From Xestospongia bergquistia (taxonomy: Eukaryota > Porifera > Demospongiae > Haplosclerida > Petrosiidae), in assembly GCA_963965975.1 (NCBI GenBank), contig OZ014415.1:4407001-4471000 (forward strand): a DNA stretch of 64,000 bases, written 5' to 3'. Positions 12,630 through 21,673 of this stretch are shown here, in pieces. The notes under the pieces were generated by a model that did no database searches, was not told the origin of the DNA, and saw nothing but the letters and a program-made list of their open reading frames with translations. Positions within the stretch are counted from its first letter, which is position 1, and each line of letters opens with the position of its first letter. Both the position numbers and the translations under genes were made by a program.

Positions 12630-13399
12630 GGTGAGATTCGACTAACTATTGGTATTGGAATGGCGATATTGGGCCCCACGTTATCATTGGATACTTTAAT
12701 AGAAGTTCTTCTTATCAGTATTGGAACAACATCTGGTAATTGCACTTCTTCCCATAAGATGTATTGTTTATTATGTTATCAGTTGTTCGTCAACTTAAAA
12801 TTGTATGCTACTTTGTGTGCTTGTCACTTCTTGCTAACTACATTCCTTAGCTCTCATACTGGAGGCAGGCTCAATTGGTGGTTTCAATGCACATGCTGCT
12901 AACATAGTTACTGCTACTTTATTGCAACTGGTCAAGTAAGGTTGTGCACTTAGCTTTTGTTTGTATGAAGACTTGTGTGATATGTCGTTAGGACCCTGCT
13001 CAAGTAGTTGCTAGCTCCAATTGTATCACACTTATGGAGAGAGGAGGACCTTATAATAAAGATTTATATTATTATCTGTACTGTGGCATCATTGGAAGGA
13101 GGAGGTACAAGTAAGCTTATGACAAAACACCTCACTCAAATAAGACACTTTTTGTGTGATAGATCTTAGGTGTTCATGACCCATCCCTCAAAGGATAACC
13201 AGGTGACAATGCAGGACGAATTAGCTCGTATCATTTGTGGGACAGTGTTGTCTGGTGAACTCTCTCTTGTTTCTGCTCTTGCTGCATGTCACTTAGTTAA
13301 AAGTCATAAAAAGGTAAAGCATGTTTATAGCTATTATGTCATTGTATCTCAATCTCTTGTTCATAGATCATGTCTTGCTCTTTCGACAATACAAGATAA
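12630..13399 (+). pseudogene. HMG-CoA reductase pseudogene, introns retained
   Basis: HMG-CoA reductase makes mevalonate, the committed step of the sterol/isoprenoid pathway, at the ER membrane. Six exon-like blocks are seen. Exon 1 (12630-12735) holds MAILGPTLSLDTLIEV, part of the sterol-sensing membrane domain. After a 47-base intron, block 2 (12783-12849) gives VRQLKIVCYFV..LLANY and hits a stop. Block 3 (about 12859-12935) jumps to the C-terminal catalytic motif AGSIGGFNAHAANIVTA. Block 4 (12992-13110) has DPAQVVASSNCITLME and a GGGT match. Block 5 (13163-13313) has [29 protein letters not shown] (given as positions 13213-13310). Block 6 ends at the stop 13397-13399. Missing: the N-terminal membrane part, the linker and most of the catalytic domain. 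Frameshifts lie near 12921, 13067 and 13195-13225. The retained GT-AG introns (47, 56, about 52, 53 bases) point to a duplicated gene copy, not a processed one. Assembly error is a less likely alternative. Confidence 0.88.
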
Positions 13400-16300
13400 T
13401 GAAAAATAATTGTTAATTTGATAAATGTTTGCATTGTACTATTTTATTAATAACTATAAATTTTCTCTCATGATTCTGTTTTTAATAATATATCAAACCA
13501 ATTACTTCTATTTAAAAGTTACATAAAGACTTTAAATATAGATGCTAATAAAATATTATTTAAAAAGCTAAGTGAATACTGCACAACAAGTTTATACAAA
13601 TTACATCTTTTGTAATAGCAGGCAACTATACTAATTAAACATCCAGTCATATTATCAAAAGTATGGAAACAACCAAAAACAGCACTCAATGCTATCACTA
13701 TAAAATGAACAGATAACAAAATGATGATACAGTTATTAAGCAATCCAACCTTGTGTTTCATTTTGAACAGAGAGAATAGATGGAGATAAAGGTGTAACAA
13801 GTCCACAATACTCAACTAAAGATCTTCAAGTCAAGTTGCTTAATTGTCTATACAATAACACTAATATGTGAGTTTAGTTAGTATCACAGTGATATATAGG
13901 GATAATGACATAATAATAGAAACATTATAGACTTACTAGTTCACTACAAAAATAATGATAAATCTAGTGCATACTTTTGTATTTCATCTAGGGAACAAAA
14001 ATTATAACAATAAGGATGTGAAGTAATTAATGAAAATTATCATTCCATGTTTCATTGTGATAGAGAAATTTCACATAATAGTGACTATAATAATACTCCA
14101 TGAAATGATAAAAGCATGCTAACTGTTTACATACCCATTGTTATAGTACAATTCAATGACAAATGCTGCAGTGTAGGATGGTTGAATACCACTTAAAAAT
14201 GCTGATAGTGTTGTATCATGCTGAAAACAATGTCAGATTAGTTACAGCAGAATACAAGACTAATTTTAGATCTCTCACACTGTCATTGTTAATAGCTTTT
14301 ATTTCCATATCACTCAATACTTTATCAGTCCATAAACCTACGACATCAGTCACATCATATAAATTACACTTCAATCAAAATAGTTATTACCTCCCATTAT
14401 TTGTTTTTTGGTGAAGGTGTCAGAATTTAAACTTAATGAAAAGTCAGTATAGGCTTAAAAGACATTAACAAACATACTGAGAACCAAGGTGGCATTGTCA
14501 GATTATAAATATACTAAAAAACAAAGTATCTATATAATTACAATTGTAATGAGTCCAACATTCACCTCTATAAATAAGGCATCTCTAATACTCCAGGCAT
14601 TCAAAGTGTCACTCTTTTTCCCAGTGTACTATCCAAGCTCTTCATACAAATGCTAAATAAATCCAATCACTTTAATTGTCAATAAATGTGATGGTTTACT
14701 TGATGTTGCTCCATTTCTTTGTACTTTGTAGTGTTTTTATCATTATCTCGTAATTTTGTATACTCAGGACAATATGTAGAGTATGCTTTTAATAACTGTA
14801 ATAAAATAACATAGTTGTCACATAAAATGTAATACAACAATACAGAAAAATGCATGGAATACAGGGATGGCACTTTGTAGCCATGTTGTAAGAGCTATGA
14901 ATATTCTATTTAATGTTTCATTAATTAGATGCAAGAAGTTTCACAAATGCTTGGCTATGTGTGAGGGCTGTCACTGTGGAATTTATAACAGGACAGTCTT
15001 ATACTGCATACTTGTCCTTTCTGAGAAGTTTGTTGAAGTAAATGAGATGTCAATTCCATAGTATTAGTAATCAGATTATCATATATTGTTAATACATTTC
15101 AATGCAGTATATAATGCTGAATGCAATCTATAATACCTAGTGACAATGATTTGGTTTTAAAAAAGCAATCAATTTTATCAGTAATGCATACAGTATTTCA
15201 CTATGAAATCAGTATCTTCTAAAACAGTTTATAGGATGATTTTTTTAGATTATAATCTTGTCTTACAGTCCATAACTAATTTTTTATTGTCAATAGAAAA
15301 CATTAAATTAACCTTAAACCAATCTTGACTCAGTAATAGCATTAATATATTCATCAAAGTGGACTTAGTAGGGGTGATGTCATTTGGAGGAGGCTTAAAA
15401 TTAGCTATCATAATGGAAACTTTGGACACATCACATTTATTTTAATAAATTTGCCAATTCTAAATATAAAGGTTTCAAGACATTAGCTTTGGTTTATGGT
15501 ATGATACTTTTTATTCGGAAATAAACTTCCCATATCATTTGTTTATGAAAATTAACTTGTTAATTGTTACATAAACATTAATTCTAAATTCATATTTTTT
15601 TACATCCCACATCATTTTCTGATCTGAAAGGAAGGCAATTGGTATTAATTGCATTATGTGGAACATAAAGAGGATGCTTACACCAAATACTGAATATAGA
15701 TTTAACATCCACCCAACAAAAAACTAAACTACACCTTATCATCATCTTTTAGTACAGTATGGACAGGAATAGGCTACCAGTATAAATCAGTCTGAAATTT
15801 CTACAATAGAAATTACTTATTATGGATGTTAAAATAAAATTGTATACTTCTGATTCATCAGGTAGGTACAATCCAGCTAGCAGACTCTCTGCACTCATAA
15901 ATGTTCTATCTAAATCTGTGCTCCACATATATACCTTAATGTATATTTTTATGCATGAAAAAATCCCTCATAAACTAAATTCACCTGGTTTCTGGAATAA
16001 TTTTTATACATGTAACCAAATTTAATGTATTTCGACTTCAATATAAGTCTAAGATTATAAGCTTCTTTCATTTTAAGCTATGAAATATGAGAATAGACAG
16101 ACTGCAATGTATTCAACTTACAGTTGTTAGTTGTCCAAATCCTTGAGGCCATGCATCTTCCTGTTATGGGTCATTGGATAAGTTTCAACAGGGCTTCAAT
16201 CACCATGTCGGAATACCTAATTTGAGACAAAGACTTTTGAAATGAAATTCATAAACATTGCATAAATTAATAGACATGTATACTACTTAACACTCTTCTC

Positions 16301-16440
16301 TCAAAGGCAGTCATGAGACTAAGAATAACCTGGACTGGAGATATATTTATTATTGACGACATAGTCAAAGATCCCTTAATGAGACATCTTACATGTTCAT
16401 ACCCATAGACATCTACTTATATCATGGTAATTCACAAAAT
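13400..16440. other. AT-rich region, nothing recognisable
   Basis: About 3 kb of AT-rich sequence. Open frames such as 13519-13815 (minus, hydrophobic), 14163-14414 (plus), 14679-14873 (minus) and 15822-16025 (plus) are short, lack any motif I know, and are no longer than expected for this composition. No tandem repeat, RNA gene or transposon end was seen. Distant decayed exons cannot be excluded. Confidence 0.5.
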
Positions 16441-16469
16441 ATATTAATTGGCATAGATATTGATAAGAC

Positions 16470-16930
16470 TGCTTCTGATACTGTAAAAACTCGAATAAGA
16501 TGTCCCAAGTGCTCACTCCAGCTGTCACTAAAAACCACTACATCATCCAAGTAGGCTGCTGCAAATTATTCCATACCATGTATATCGTAAAACCTTATCC
16601 ATTAATTGTTGAAATGTCGCCGGAGCACCTTGGAGACCAAATAGCATAACATTGAACTGAAATAGCCCGAAGGACATCACAAATACTCTCTTGGGTTGGC
16701 CATCCTTGGCAAATGGAACCTGCCAATAACCACGAGTAAGGTCCAATGCTGAGATGAATTTGGCCTTGCCTACTTGGTTGATCAGCTCGTCCACTCGGGG
16801 CACACAGCTGTAATGATCTGTCCTTCTTTAACAGTACCACTGGAGTACTCCAAGCAATTTCTGGTGGAGCATTTGATCCAACTCTTGTTTCACAGTGTCT
16901 CAATAGGAGTGTTGTAGGCAACAAGCCGGC
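16470..16930 (-). pseudogene. Reverse transcriptase of a Gmr1-like Ty3/gypsy element (broken)
   Basis: The enzyme copies element RNA into DNA. Reading from 16930 downward: a block with 'WSTPVVLLKK' (the first RT motif), then after a frame change 'MPRVDELINQVGKAKFISAL' with LDLTRGYWQVPF, then FGLFQFNVMLFGLQGAPATF. The active-site motif YLDD is encoded at 16553-16542 in a different frame, followed by VVVFSDSWSEHLGHLIRVF. At least two frameshifts interrupt the domain, and part of the stretch between the VLLKK and PRVDEL motifs is missing. Homology ends near 16470, so the rest of RT, RNase H and the 3' LTR are absent or unrecognisable. Confidence 0.9.
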
Positions 16931-17100
16931 AGTCGTACTGGATGAGCATCTCTAGTGAGAACATGGTGTTCCACTAAATCTGTACGATCAGGAGTATTAC
17001 TAATCACATCACTAAATCTCTCTAACAACTGCATCAGGTCCTCCTGTTGGAATTGGATGAGATTATTTCCAAAAATTGGTTGACCTTTTGACTGTTTTAC
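16900..17100 (-). pseudogene. Pre-RT linker of the Gmr1-like element
   Basis: The segment reads 'LLERFSDVISNTPDRTDLVE' then HHVLTRDAHPVRLPA, the conserved stretch that directly precedes reverse transcriptase in Ty3/gypsy polyproteins. It is in a different frame from both the integrase end (17263-17063) and the RT blocks. Its place between integrase and RT shows that the order integrase-RT is physical and not caused by two fragments lying side by side: integrase tail, linker and RT run continuously with only small indels. Confidence 0.85.
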
Positions 17101-17653
17101 TACTCTCTGTCCAGGTAGGTTTGTCCTGCTCCCCGTCCAATACTTCTGAACTATATAGAGCACTGCTTGATGGGGCATACCATTCACATAACATGTTGAC
17201 ACGGAACAATTGTTTCCTTTTCCTGTGATCACGCATGTCCACAATATAATTGACTTCTCCCATGAATTAGTTAAACGCATGGGAGAAGGCAATTATCTCA
17301 TATGGCCCTTGCCATTGAGCAAGCAGTTTACTACTGGATGTGTGAAGAAGCACCAGCACTTGCTGTCCTGGCTTAAACTCACAAGTATGGGCATTGCGGT
17401 TATACCATTTACGTTGTCTCTCCTGGGTATTAGATAAATTACTCTTCACCAACTCTGTCATTTTTGCTAGCTTGTCAGAAATTGAGAGGGTATGAGATAC
17501 CACACTGTGTTCTCCAAGCCCTCCAGCTTCCCAGGTATTCTTCAGCACATCCAAAGGACCATTCACATTTCTCCCATACAAAAGTTTAAAAGGAGAGAAC
17601 CCTGTGGATGCCTGAGGTACCTCCCAATAAGCAAACTGGAGATGGAGCAACAT
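17063..17653 (-). pseudogene. Integrase C-terminal part, upstream of RT (Gmr1-like)
   Basis: Integrase inserts the element's DNA into the host genome. From 17653 the frame gives 'FAYWEVPQASTGFSPFKLLY' and GR, the conserved block after the catalytic core, then KMTELVK, WYNRNA, 'FKPGQQVLVLLHTSSSKLLA' and QWQGPYE. After a one-frame shift at about 17265 it continues with VNYIVDMRDHRKRKQLFRVN and MLCEWYAP, the chromodomain-like/GPY-F tail of gypsy integrases. The zinc-binding HHCC region and the DDE catalytic core should precede it but are deleted between about 17674 and 17653. Normal gypsy elements carry integrase after RT. Here it lies before, as in Gmr1-type elements. Confidence 0.88.
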
Positions 17654-17673
17654 TTTGTCAAGTTTTTATAGAA

Positions 17674-17904
17674 TCATATTCCACTACCAGTTGTATGATC
17701 TGCATAAGCTTTATTCCTGACTGATTCCAATGATGGGTCGGTCTTCTGTAGCATCTTCAATACTTCTGAGTCAATCTTTCGAATATGGTTGTCACCTAAT
17801 CCTCCACTTCTGTTGTGCTGTTTCTTGTTTGCTCTCTTCATGTTTCTGCTTAATCTTCTCTTCTCTCGAGATTTCCCAAACAAGTCATCATCTATCATCG
17901 TCAT
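17674..17904 (-). pseudogene. Protease-integrase spacer of the Gmr1-like element
   Basis: A basic stretch (KSREKRRLSRNMKRANKKQH) followed by IDSEVLKMLQKTDPSLESVR. The second part resembles the segment preceding the integrase zinc region in Ty3/gypsy polyproteins ('..L..LQ..DPSL..IR'). It then stops and is followed at 17653 by the post-catalytic integrase block, which marks an internal deletion of several hundred bases. The frame 18083-17901 (rich in Lys/Arg/Glu) probably belongs to the same spacer. Confidence 0.6.
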
Positions 17905-18121
17905 CTAATCTGTCTCTTCACTCTTGTCTTCTTCCTCCTTATTATGATCATCGCCCTTTGCTTTGGTTCTCTGCTCCTCTTCATTAATGGGTATGATGTC
18001 ACTCCATATTTCTCCTTTAATTGTTTCTCCTCAACCTTTTGTTCCTTCTGTTTCCGTACTCCGGCTGTTGTCATTATTCCCATTGCCTTCTTTGGTTCCC
18101 CTACTCCAGAGTTCTTTTGAG

Positions 18122-18463
18122 TTAATAGCTCGATAGTTGGGACACATCTGTACCCAACAGTACTTCCACAGGTAAGCGATCTGAGACAGCAGTCTCAACT
18201 TCTATTGGTTTTCCCTTGACTTCCATGTGCACCTTTGCCATGTGATACAACACTGTGTCTCCACGTGCACAACACACCATAGTAGCTTTTCCTTCAAGCA
18301 ATGCCTCTTCAGGTACTAGCTTCTGATGCACTAGAGTCCTTGAGCAACCTGTGTCTAATAGAATAGTTTTCACATATTTACCCTCTACTGTCCCAGATCT
18401 CATTATTCCAGACTCCTGCTGAATGTTGTTCTGCCAACAGAACATGACATTATATGAGGGCAA
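18122..18463 (-). pseudogene. Retropepsin-like protease domain (Gmr1-like pol)
   Basis: An aspartic protease of the retroviral type, which would cut the element's polyprotein. VKTILLDTGCSRTLVHQKLV contains the catalytic DTG, here followed by Cys-Ser in place of the common Ala/Ser. VEVLLGTDVSQL near the end matches the second conserved region (I/LLG.D). The frame is open for 113 codons, longer than its neighbours. It is preceded directly by gag zinc knuckles and followed by the spacer, giving the order gag-protease-integrase-RT on the minus strand. The ATG at 18463 is not a true start; the domain was read as part of a polyprotein. Confidence 0.85.
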
Positions 18464-18785
18464 TGTGAAGAATAGTGTCCTTACTCATCACATTTGTAGC
18501 ATTCGATATCCTTCTTTTCTCTTTCTGTCCTTCTACTACTTGAGCCTCCGTTTCCAGTACTAGTCATTGCCAATATGCCAGCTGTTTTAGTAGTAGGACA
18601 ATCGTTCACCTTATGTCCAGGTTACCACATCCATGATACAGTCCATGTACTCCTCCAGATGTGCCATAGATTGCTTTCCATTTGACAAGTCCAGTCGGGG
18701 TCCTCTAGCCTGGAAGTAATCATCAGCATACTCTCCAGCCTCTATGCTTGTCTTAGGCTTATGCTTCTTCACCCATATATGTACA
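18460..18785 (-). pseudogene. Gag C-terminal part with two zinc knuckles (Gmr1-like)
   Basis: Gag packages the element RNA. One CCHC knuckle lies at 18501-18460 (C-x2-C-x4-H-x4-C, CYKCDE then a stop codon then GHYSSHC). A second, upstream knuckle is discernible at about 18640-18590 (Cys..Cys..Gly-His..Cys) but is scattered over two frames by single-base losses. Before them, at 18775-18690, KPKTSIEAGEYADDYFQAR resembles the capsid end of Gmr1-type gag, the family from which the vertebrate SCAN domain is thought to derive. Homology to this type ends near 18785, where a different gag begins. Confidence 0.7.
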
Positions 18786-18990
18786 TACGGAGAGTAAAAA
18801 ATGTCTCTTGTGACCTCTGTCGAGAATCAGCTTGAGCTTGAGCATTTGCTTCCTCATCAAGTTCTTCTGTACCATCTACAAAACCCCATAATCCCTTAAC
18901 CAACAGCATATGTCACATATGGAATTTCAATGTAGTCCAGTTCGTGCTATCTAACTTGTTAATTGACCATTTATCATCTACAGCTGTCAT
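18786..18990 (-). pseudogene. Start of a Ty1/copia-type gag (truncated, one stop)
   Basis: From the ATG at 18990 the frame gives MTAVDDKWSINKLDSTNWTT, then LKFHM, a stop codon, then HMLLVKGLWGFVDGTEE. The pattern 'KL...NW..WK..M...L..KGLW..V.G' marks the N-terminus of Ty1/copia-type gag. It lies about 95 bases inside the primer site and LTR, exactly where a copia gag should start, so LTR, primer site and this fragment belong together. After about 68 codons the similarity stops, and Gmr1-type gag follows in another frame. Confidence 0.75.
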
Positions 18991-19082
18991 TTTGACTCTT
19001 GCTAATTCGTGGTCCAAAAACGATTATATACAGAGCAGCACAACTACAAACCTGGGTCTAGCGTGACGAATTTAGTTGGAGA

Positions 19083-19096
19083 CTGGGCTCATAACC
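19083..19096 (-). other. Half-tRNA-type primer binding site
   Basis: Plus-strand ctgggctcataacc abuts the LTR. From memory, the anticodon arm of eukaryotic initiator tRNA-Met reads CTGGGCCCATAACC, a 13/14 match, so the minus strand would pair with the 3' end of a cleaved half-tRNA. Several copia-group elements prime this way. The position directly next to the LTR end is what supports the call. Confidence 0.7.
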
Positions 19097-19552
19097 TGTT
19101 GAAAGTTTTTGTATAGTTCTATGGTAAGAATGCAGCTGAGTATGCAGCTCTGTTCTCGTCACAATTAAATTTAAGTAGAACTTGTATTTAAATGAAATCA
19201 ATACGGTTAAGAACTAACAATCTGAACAAAAATCAGGTATTTATAACAGAAATCAAACAAAGAACAAAGATCAAACTAAATGGACAAAGATAAGGACTAT
19301 CACAGAAATCATGAATGAGAAAGTTTACACACTTAATTAACACTTAAATGATTCAAAGAAAATAGACTTACAGATAGACTAATTTACACACAAATGAATA
19401 CTGATAAACAACCTAACCAATTACCTCTTTACACAGCTCAATGACTGAGTTGTTACATAAATAAGACATTGTTATAGATCATACATGTGGGCATTAATTA
19501 GAATATGAGACCAAAGTAGTGTCTCATTTTCTAATTAATTTGTGGTTTAACA
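19097..19552 (-). repeat. Long terminal repeat (5' LTR, copia-type)
   Basis: 456 bases with TGTT..AACA ends, directly followed on the minus strand by the primer site and a copia-type gag start. A TATA box (TATAAATA) lies at 19245-19238, about 307 bases from the LTR start. A strong hairpin (arms 19494-19511 and 19521-19538, one mismatch in 18) lies near the U3 end. No second LTR was found in the window, so the left LTR was presumably lost with the copia pol region. The right edge joins 'gaattttgtgtataat', which also occurs at the equivalent place of the sister GA-array (about 25935), consistent with insertion beside that array. Confidence 0.7.
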
Positions 19553-19579
19553 GAATTTTGTGTATAATATGTTTAATGA

Positions 19580-20958
19580 ATGAGAGAGTATTTTGTTCTG
19601 TCAAGGTACTACAAGAATAAGAGAAGCAAGAAACTCTTAAAAAAAATAGATAGAGAGACACCGAGTGTGAGAGAAAGACTCCTAATGTGAGGGAGAAGAG
19701 ACAGAGAGCAAGAAAGAATGAGAGACTCTATGAGTGTGTGTGAGAGAAAAAGAGAAAGAAAAAGAATGAAAAGAACTGAGAGTGTGGGTCTATGAGAGAG
19801 AGGAGAAGATAGAGATAGCTTCTGACAGTGATGCTCTATGGAAGAGAGAGAGAGAGTGAAAAAAGAAAGAGACAATGAGAGACTCTGAGAGTGTCTGTGT
19901 GTGTGAGAGAGAAAGACAGAGAGACAAAGAGAAAATTAGAGAGAAAGAAGGAGAAATAGAGACTGATAGGGAGACTCTGAGAGAAACAGAGAGACTCATA
20001 GACTGAGGAAGGAGAAGGAGAGAGAGAGAGAGACTGACAGACTCTGAGTGTGTGTTTGTGTGTAAGAGATATTCTAACAGTGATAAACTATGAGAGAGAG
20101 AGTAAAAGAAAGAGAAAGAGAGAGACAGAGACAGAGAGAAAGAGAGCCAGGCAGAGACTCTGACAGTCTCTCTGCATGGGTCAGAGAGGGACAGACACAA
20201 AGAGAGAAAATAAGTGAAAGAGATATAGAAAATGATAGAGACATTTCCAAAGTGAGAGAATGAGAGAGTGATAGAGAGAGAGAGATAATCCTATTGCGAG
20301 GGAGGAGAGAGACAAGGAGAAAGATTGACAGAATTTAAGTGTGTGTGTGTGTGAATGACAGAAAGACTCTGAGAGTGAAAGACTATGAAAGAGAGACAGG
20401 TACTCTGAGAGAGAGTTAGGACTTCTGTTGTAAGGGAGGATAGAAAAAGAGACTGAGAGAGAGAGGGAGAGAGCAACTGAGAGACTTTATGAATGTTTCT
20501 GTGACAGAGAAAGTGAGAGATAAAGAGTGACACAATCTGAACGTGAGTGTGTTAGAGAGAGACTTTATGTGTGATATTTTATGCGAGAGAGAGACACACA
20601 CACACTAACACAAACAGACAGAGTGAGACTCTAAGAGTGTGTGTGTTGTGACTGTATGTGTGCGTGAGAGAGAGAGATATAGAGAATTTGATAAGGAATG
20701 TGAAACTCTAAATGAGAGAGTTCTAAAGTGAGGGAAGGAGAGACAGGTAGACTGAGAGAATCTGTGTTTCTAAATTTAGAGAGTGCGAGAGAAAAGTGAA
20801 AGAATTTGATAGTGTATGTCTCTGTTAGAGAAAGAAAGGGACTCTGAGAGTCATGGACTATGACATAGAGAGAGAGGGATAGGGACTCAGAGAGTGAGAT
20901 TGTGTGAGGAGGGTGAGGGACTATGAGATAGAAACTTTAACGCATGTTCTCCGAGAGA
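19580..20958 (+). repeat. Purine-rich GA/GT array, copy 1, left part
   Basis: Nearly all purine on the + strand: runs of gaga mixed with 'gactctgagagtgtgtgtg' phrases, no fixed period. It opens with tattttgttctgtcaaggta at 19591, which is repeated at 25996 in copy 2, and stays alignable with copy 2 to the MULE insertion. The minus-strand frames full of Ser-Leu and Thr-His are artefacts of the repeat. Confidence 0.95.
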
Positions 20959-20967
20959 GACATTAAG
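20959..20967 (+). repeat. Target site duplication, left (9 bp)
   Basis: gacattaag, repeated exactly at 21665-21673 on the other side of the inserted element. Nine bases is the usual target duplication of Mutator-like elements. Confidence 0.9.
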
Positions 20968-21664
20968 GTTTATAGCCATTTCGTCTAACAAAATGTATAT
21001 TTGTCCCATATCGTCTAAAAAATAAATTGATTTAGATAACAGTAATTACAAAGATACCCAATGGGTATATGCCTTAAGTTCTTGTAAAATATAGTGTCCT
21101 ACTACTTCATGCTTTTCCTTAATAATTTTCAGTCTGTTCTCGTGGTTTCTGTACTTTCTTCTTCTTCTTGGAAGACCTCCTGTAGCCAGCTATCACTTGA
21201 TGGATGTACAACTTGAAGTCAGCATCTTCCCTGATCAACTCCACTACTGTCTCTGTTACATTTTGGAGGTGGGAGTGATTCTCATTGGAAGAGACTAGCT
21301 GATCATGAACGTCAGTGACTGCTCTTCCAGGACATTTTCTGTCTGGACATCTCCAACATATCTCTCCATCTGCTGTTCTTCGATTGAGTGTGTACCTATA
21401 ACCTGGTGTATAAGTGACTTAGCTCCTCTTGCTGTTGTAACAAACTTCATTGATTCAATATATTGAATGTATGAAATGGGTCCTCTTAAGTACTCTACCT
21501 TTCAAGAAATCAAACCCTTTACATTATTAGTTCTTTTGAATAAGAATTCCATCACCTTTACTGGCCTTAATCCACTTATCTAAAACGTTTTACACTATTA
21601 GACAAGATGGGACAAAAGTCCATTTTGTTAGACAAAATGGGATTAGATGAAATGGCATAACACC
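20968..21664 (-). mobile_element. Short Mutator-like element with FLYWCH remnant
   Basis: A 697-bp insertion bounded by a perfect 9-bp duplication. The ends are inverted repeats: left 'gccatttcgtctaacaaaat' (from 20975), right its counterpart 'attttgttagacaaaatggg' and 'tagatgaaatggc' (21623-21656). As in the larger element at 22.9 kb, the ends contain a reiterated 'cc(c)at.tcgtcta' motif. The sister array at 27,484 lacks the insert and has a single 'gatattaagagactatgaa', which is the empty site. Inside is only a zinc-finger fragment (21450-21119) and no transposase, so it would have needed another element to move. Confidence 0.9.
21119..21450 (-). pseudogene. FLYWCH-type zinc finger fragment
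   Basis: FLYWCH fingers are DNA-binding domains often fused to MULE transposases. From the ATG at 21450 the frame reads MKFVTTARGAKSLIY, then shifts one base near 21397 and continues to a stop at 21121-21119. The second frame has YTLNRRTADGEICWRCPDRK with Cys-Pro-Gly-Arg-Ala and then NENHSH, giving the C-x-C..C..H-x-H set. The tail is helical and ends in a Lys-rich patch (SSKKKKKVQKPRE). The opening matches the finger of the larger MULE (FVTTQRGARSLIY at about 24477). Without the frameshift it would be a stand-alone finger of about 110 residues. Confidence 0.8.
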
Positions 21665-21673
21665 GACATTAAG
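21665..21673 (+). repeat. Target site duplication, right (9 bp)
   Basis: gacattaag, the exact partner of 20959-20967. After it the GA array resumes in register with copy 2 (agactatcaatgtgagtg here, agactatgaaagtaggtg at 27490). Confidence 0.9.

Noticed and set aside
13519..13815. 98-codon hydrophobic minus-strand frame
   Set aside because: AT-rich DNA readily gives such Leu/Ile/Phe-rich frames. No motif, no splice context and no second supporting signal.
17730..17987. Plus-strand frame over the retroelement spacer
   Set aside because: It is opposite to the recognisable Gmr1-like sequence and is Ser/Leu/Cys-rich by reverse translation only.
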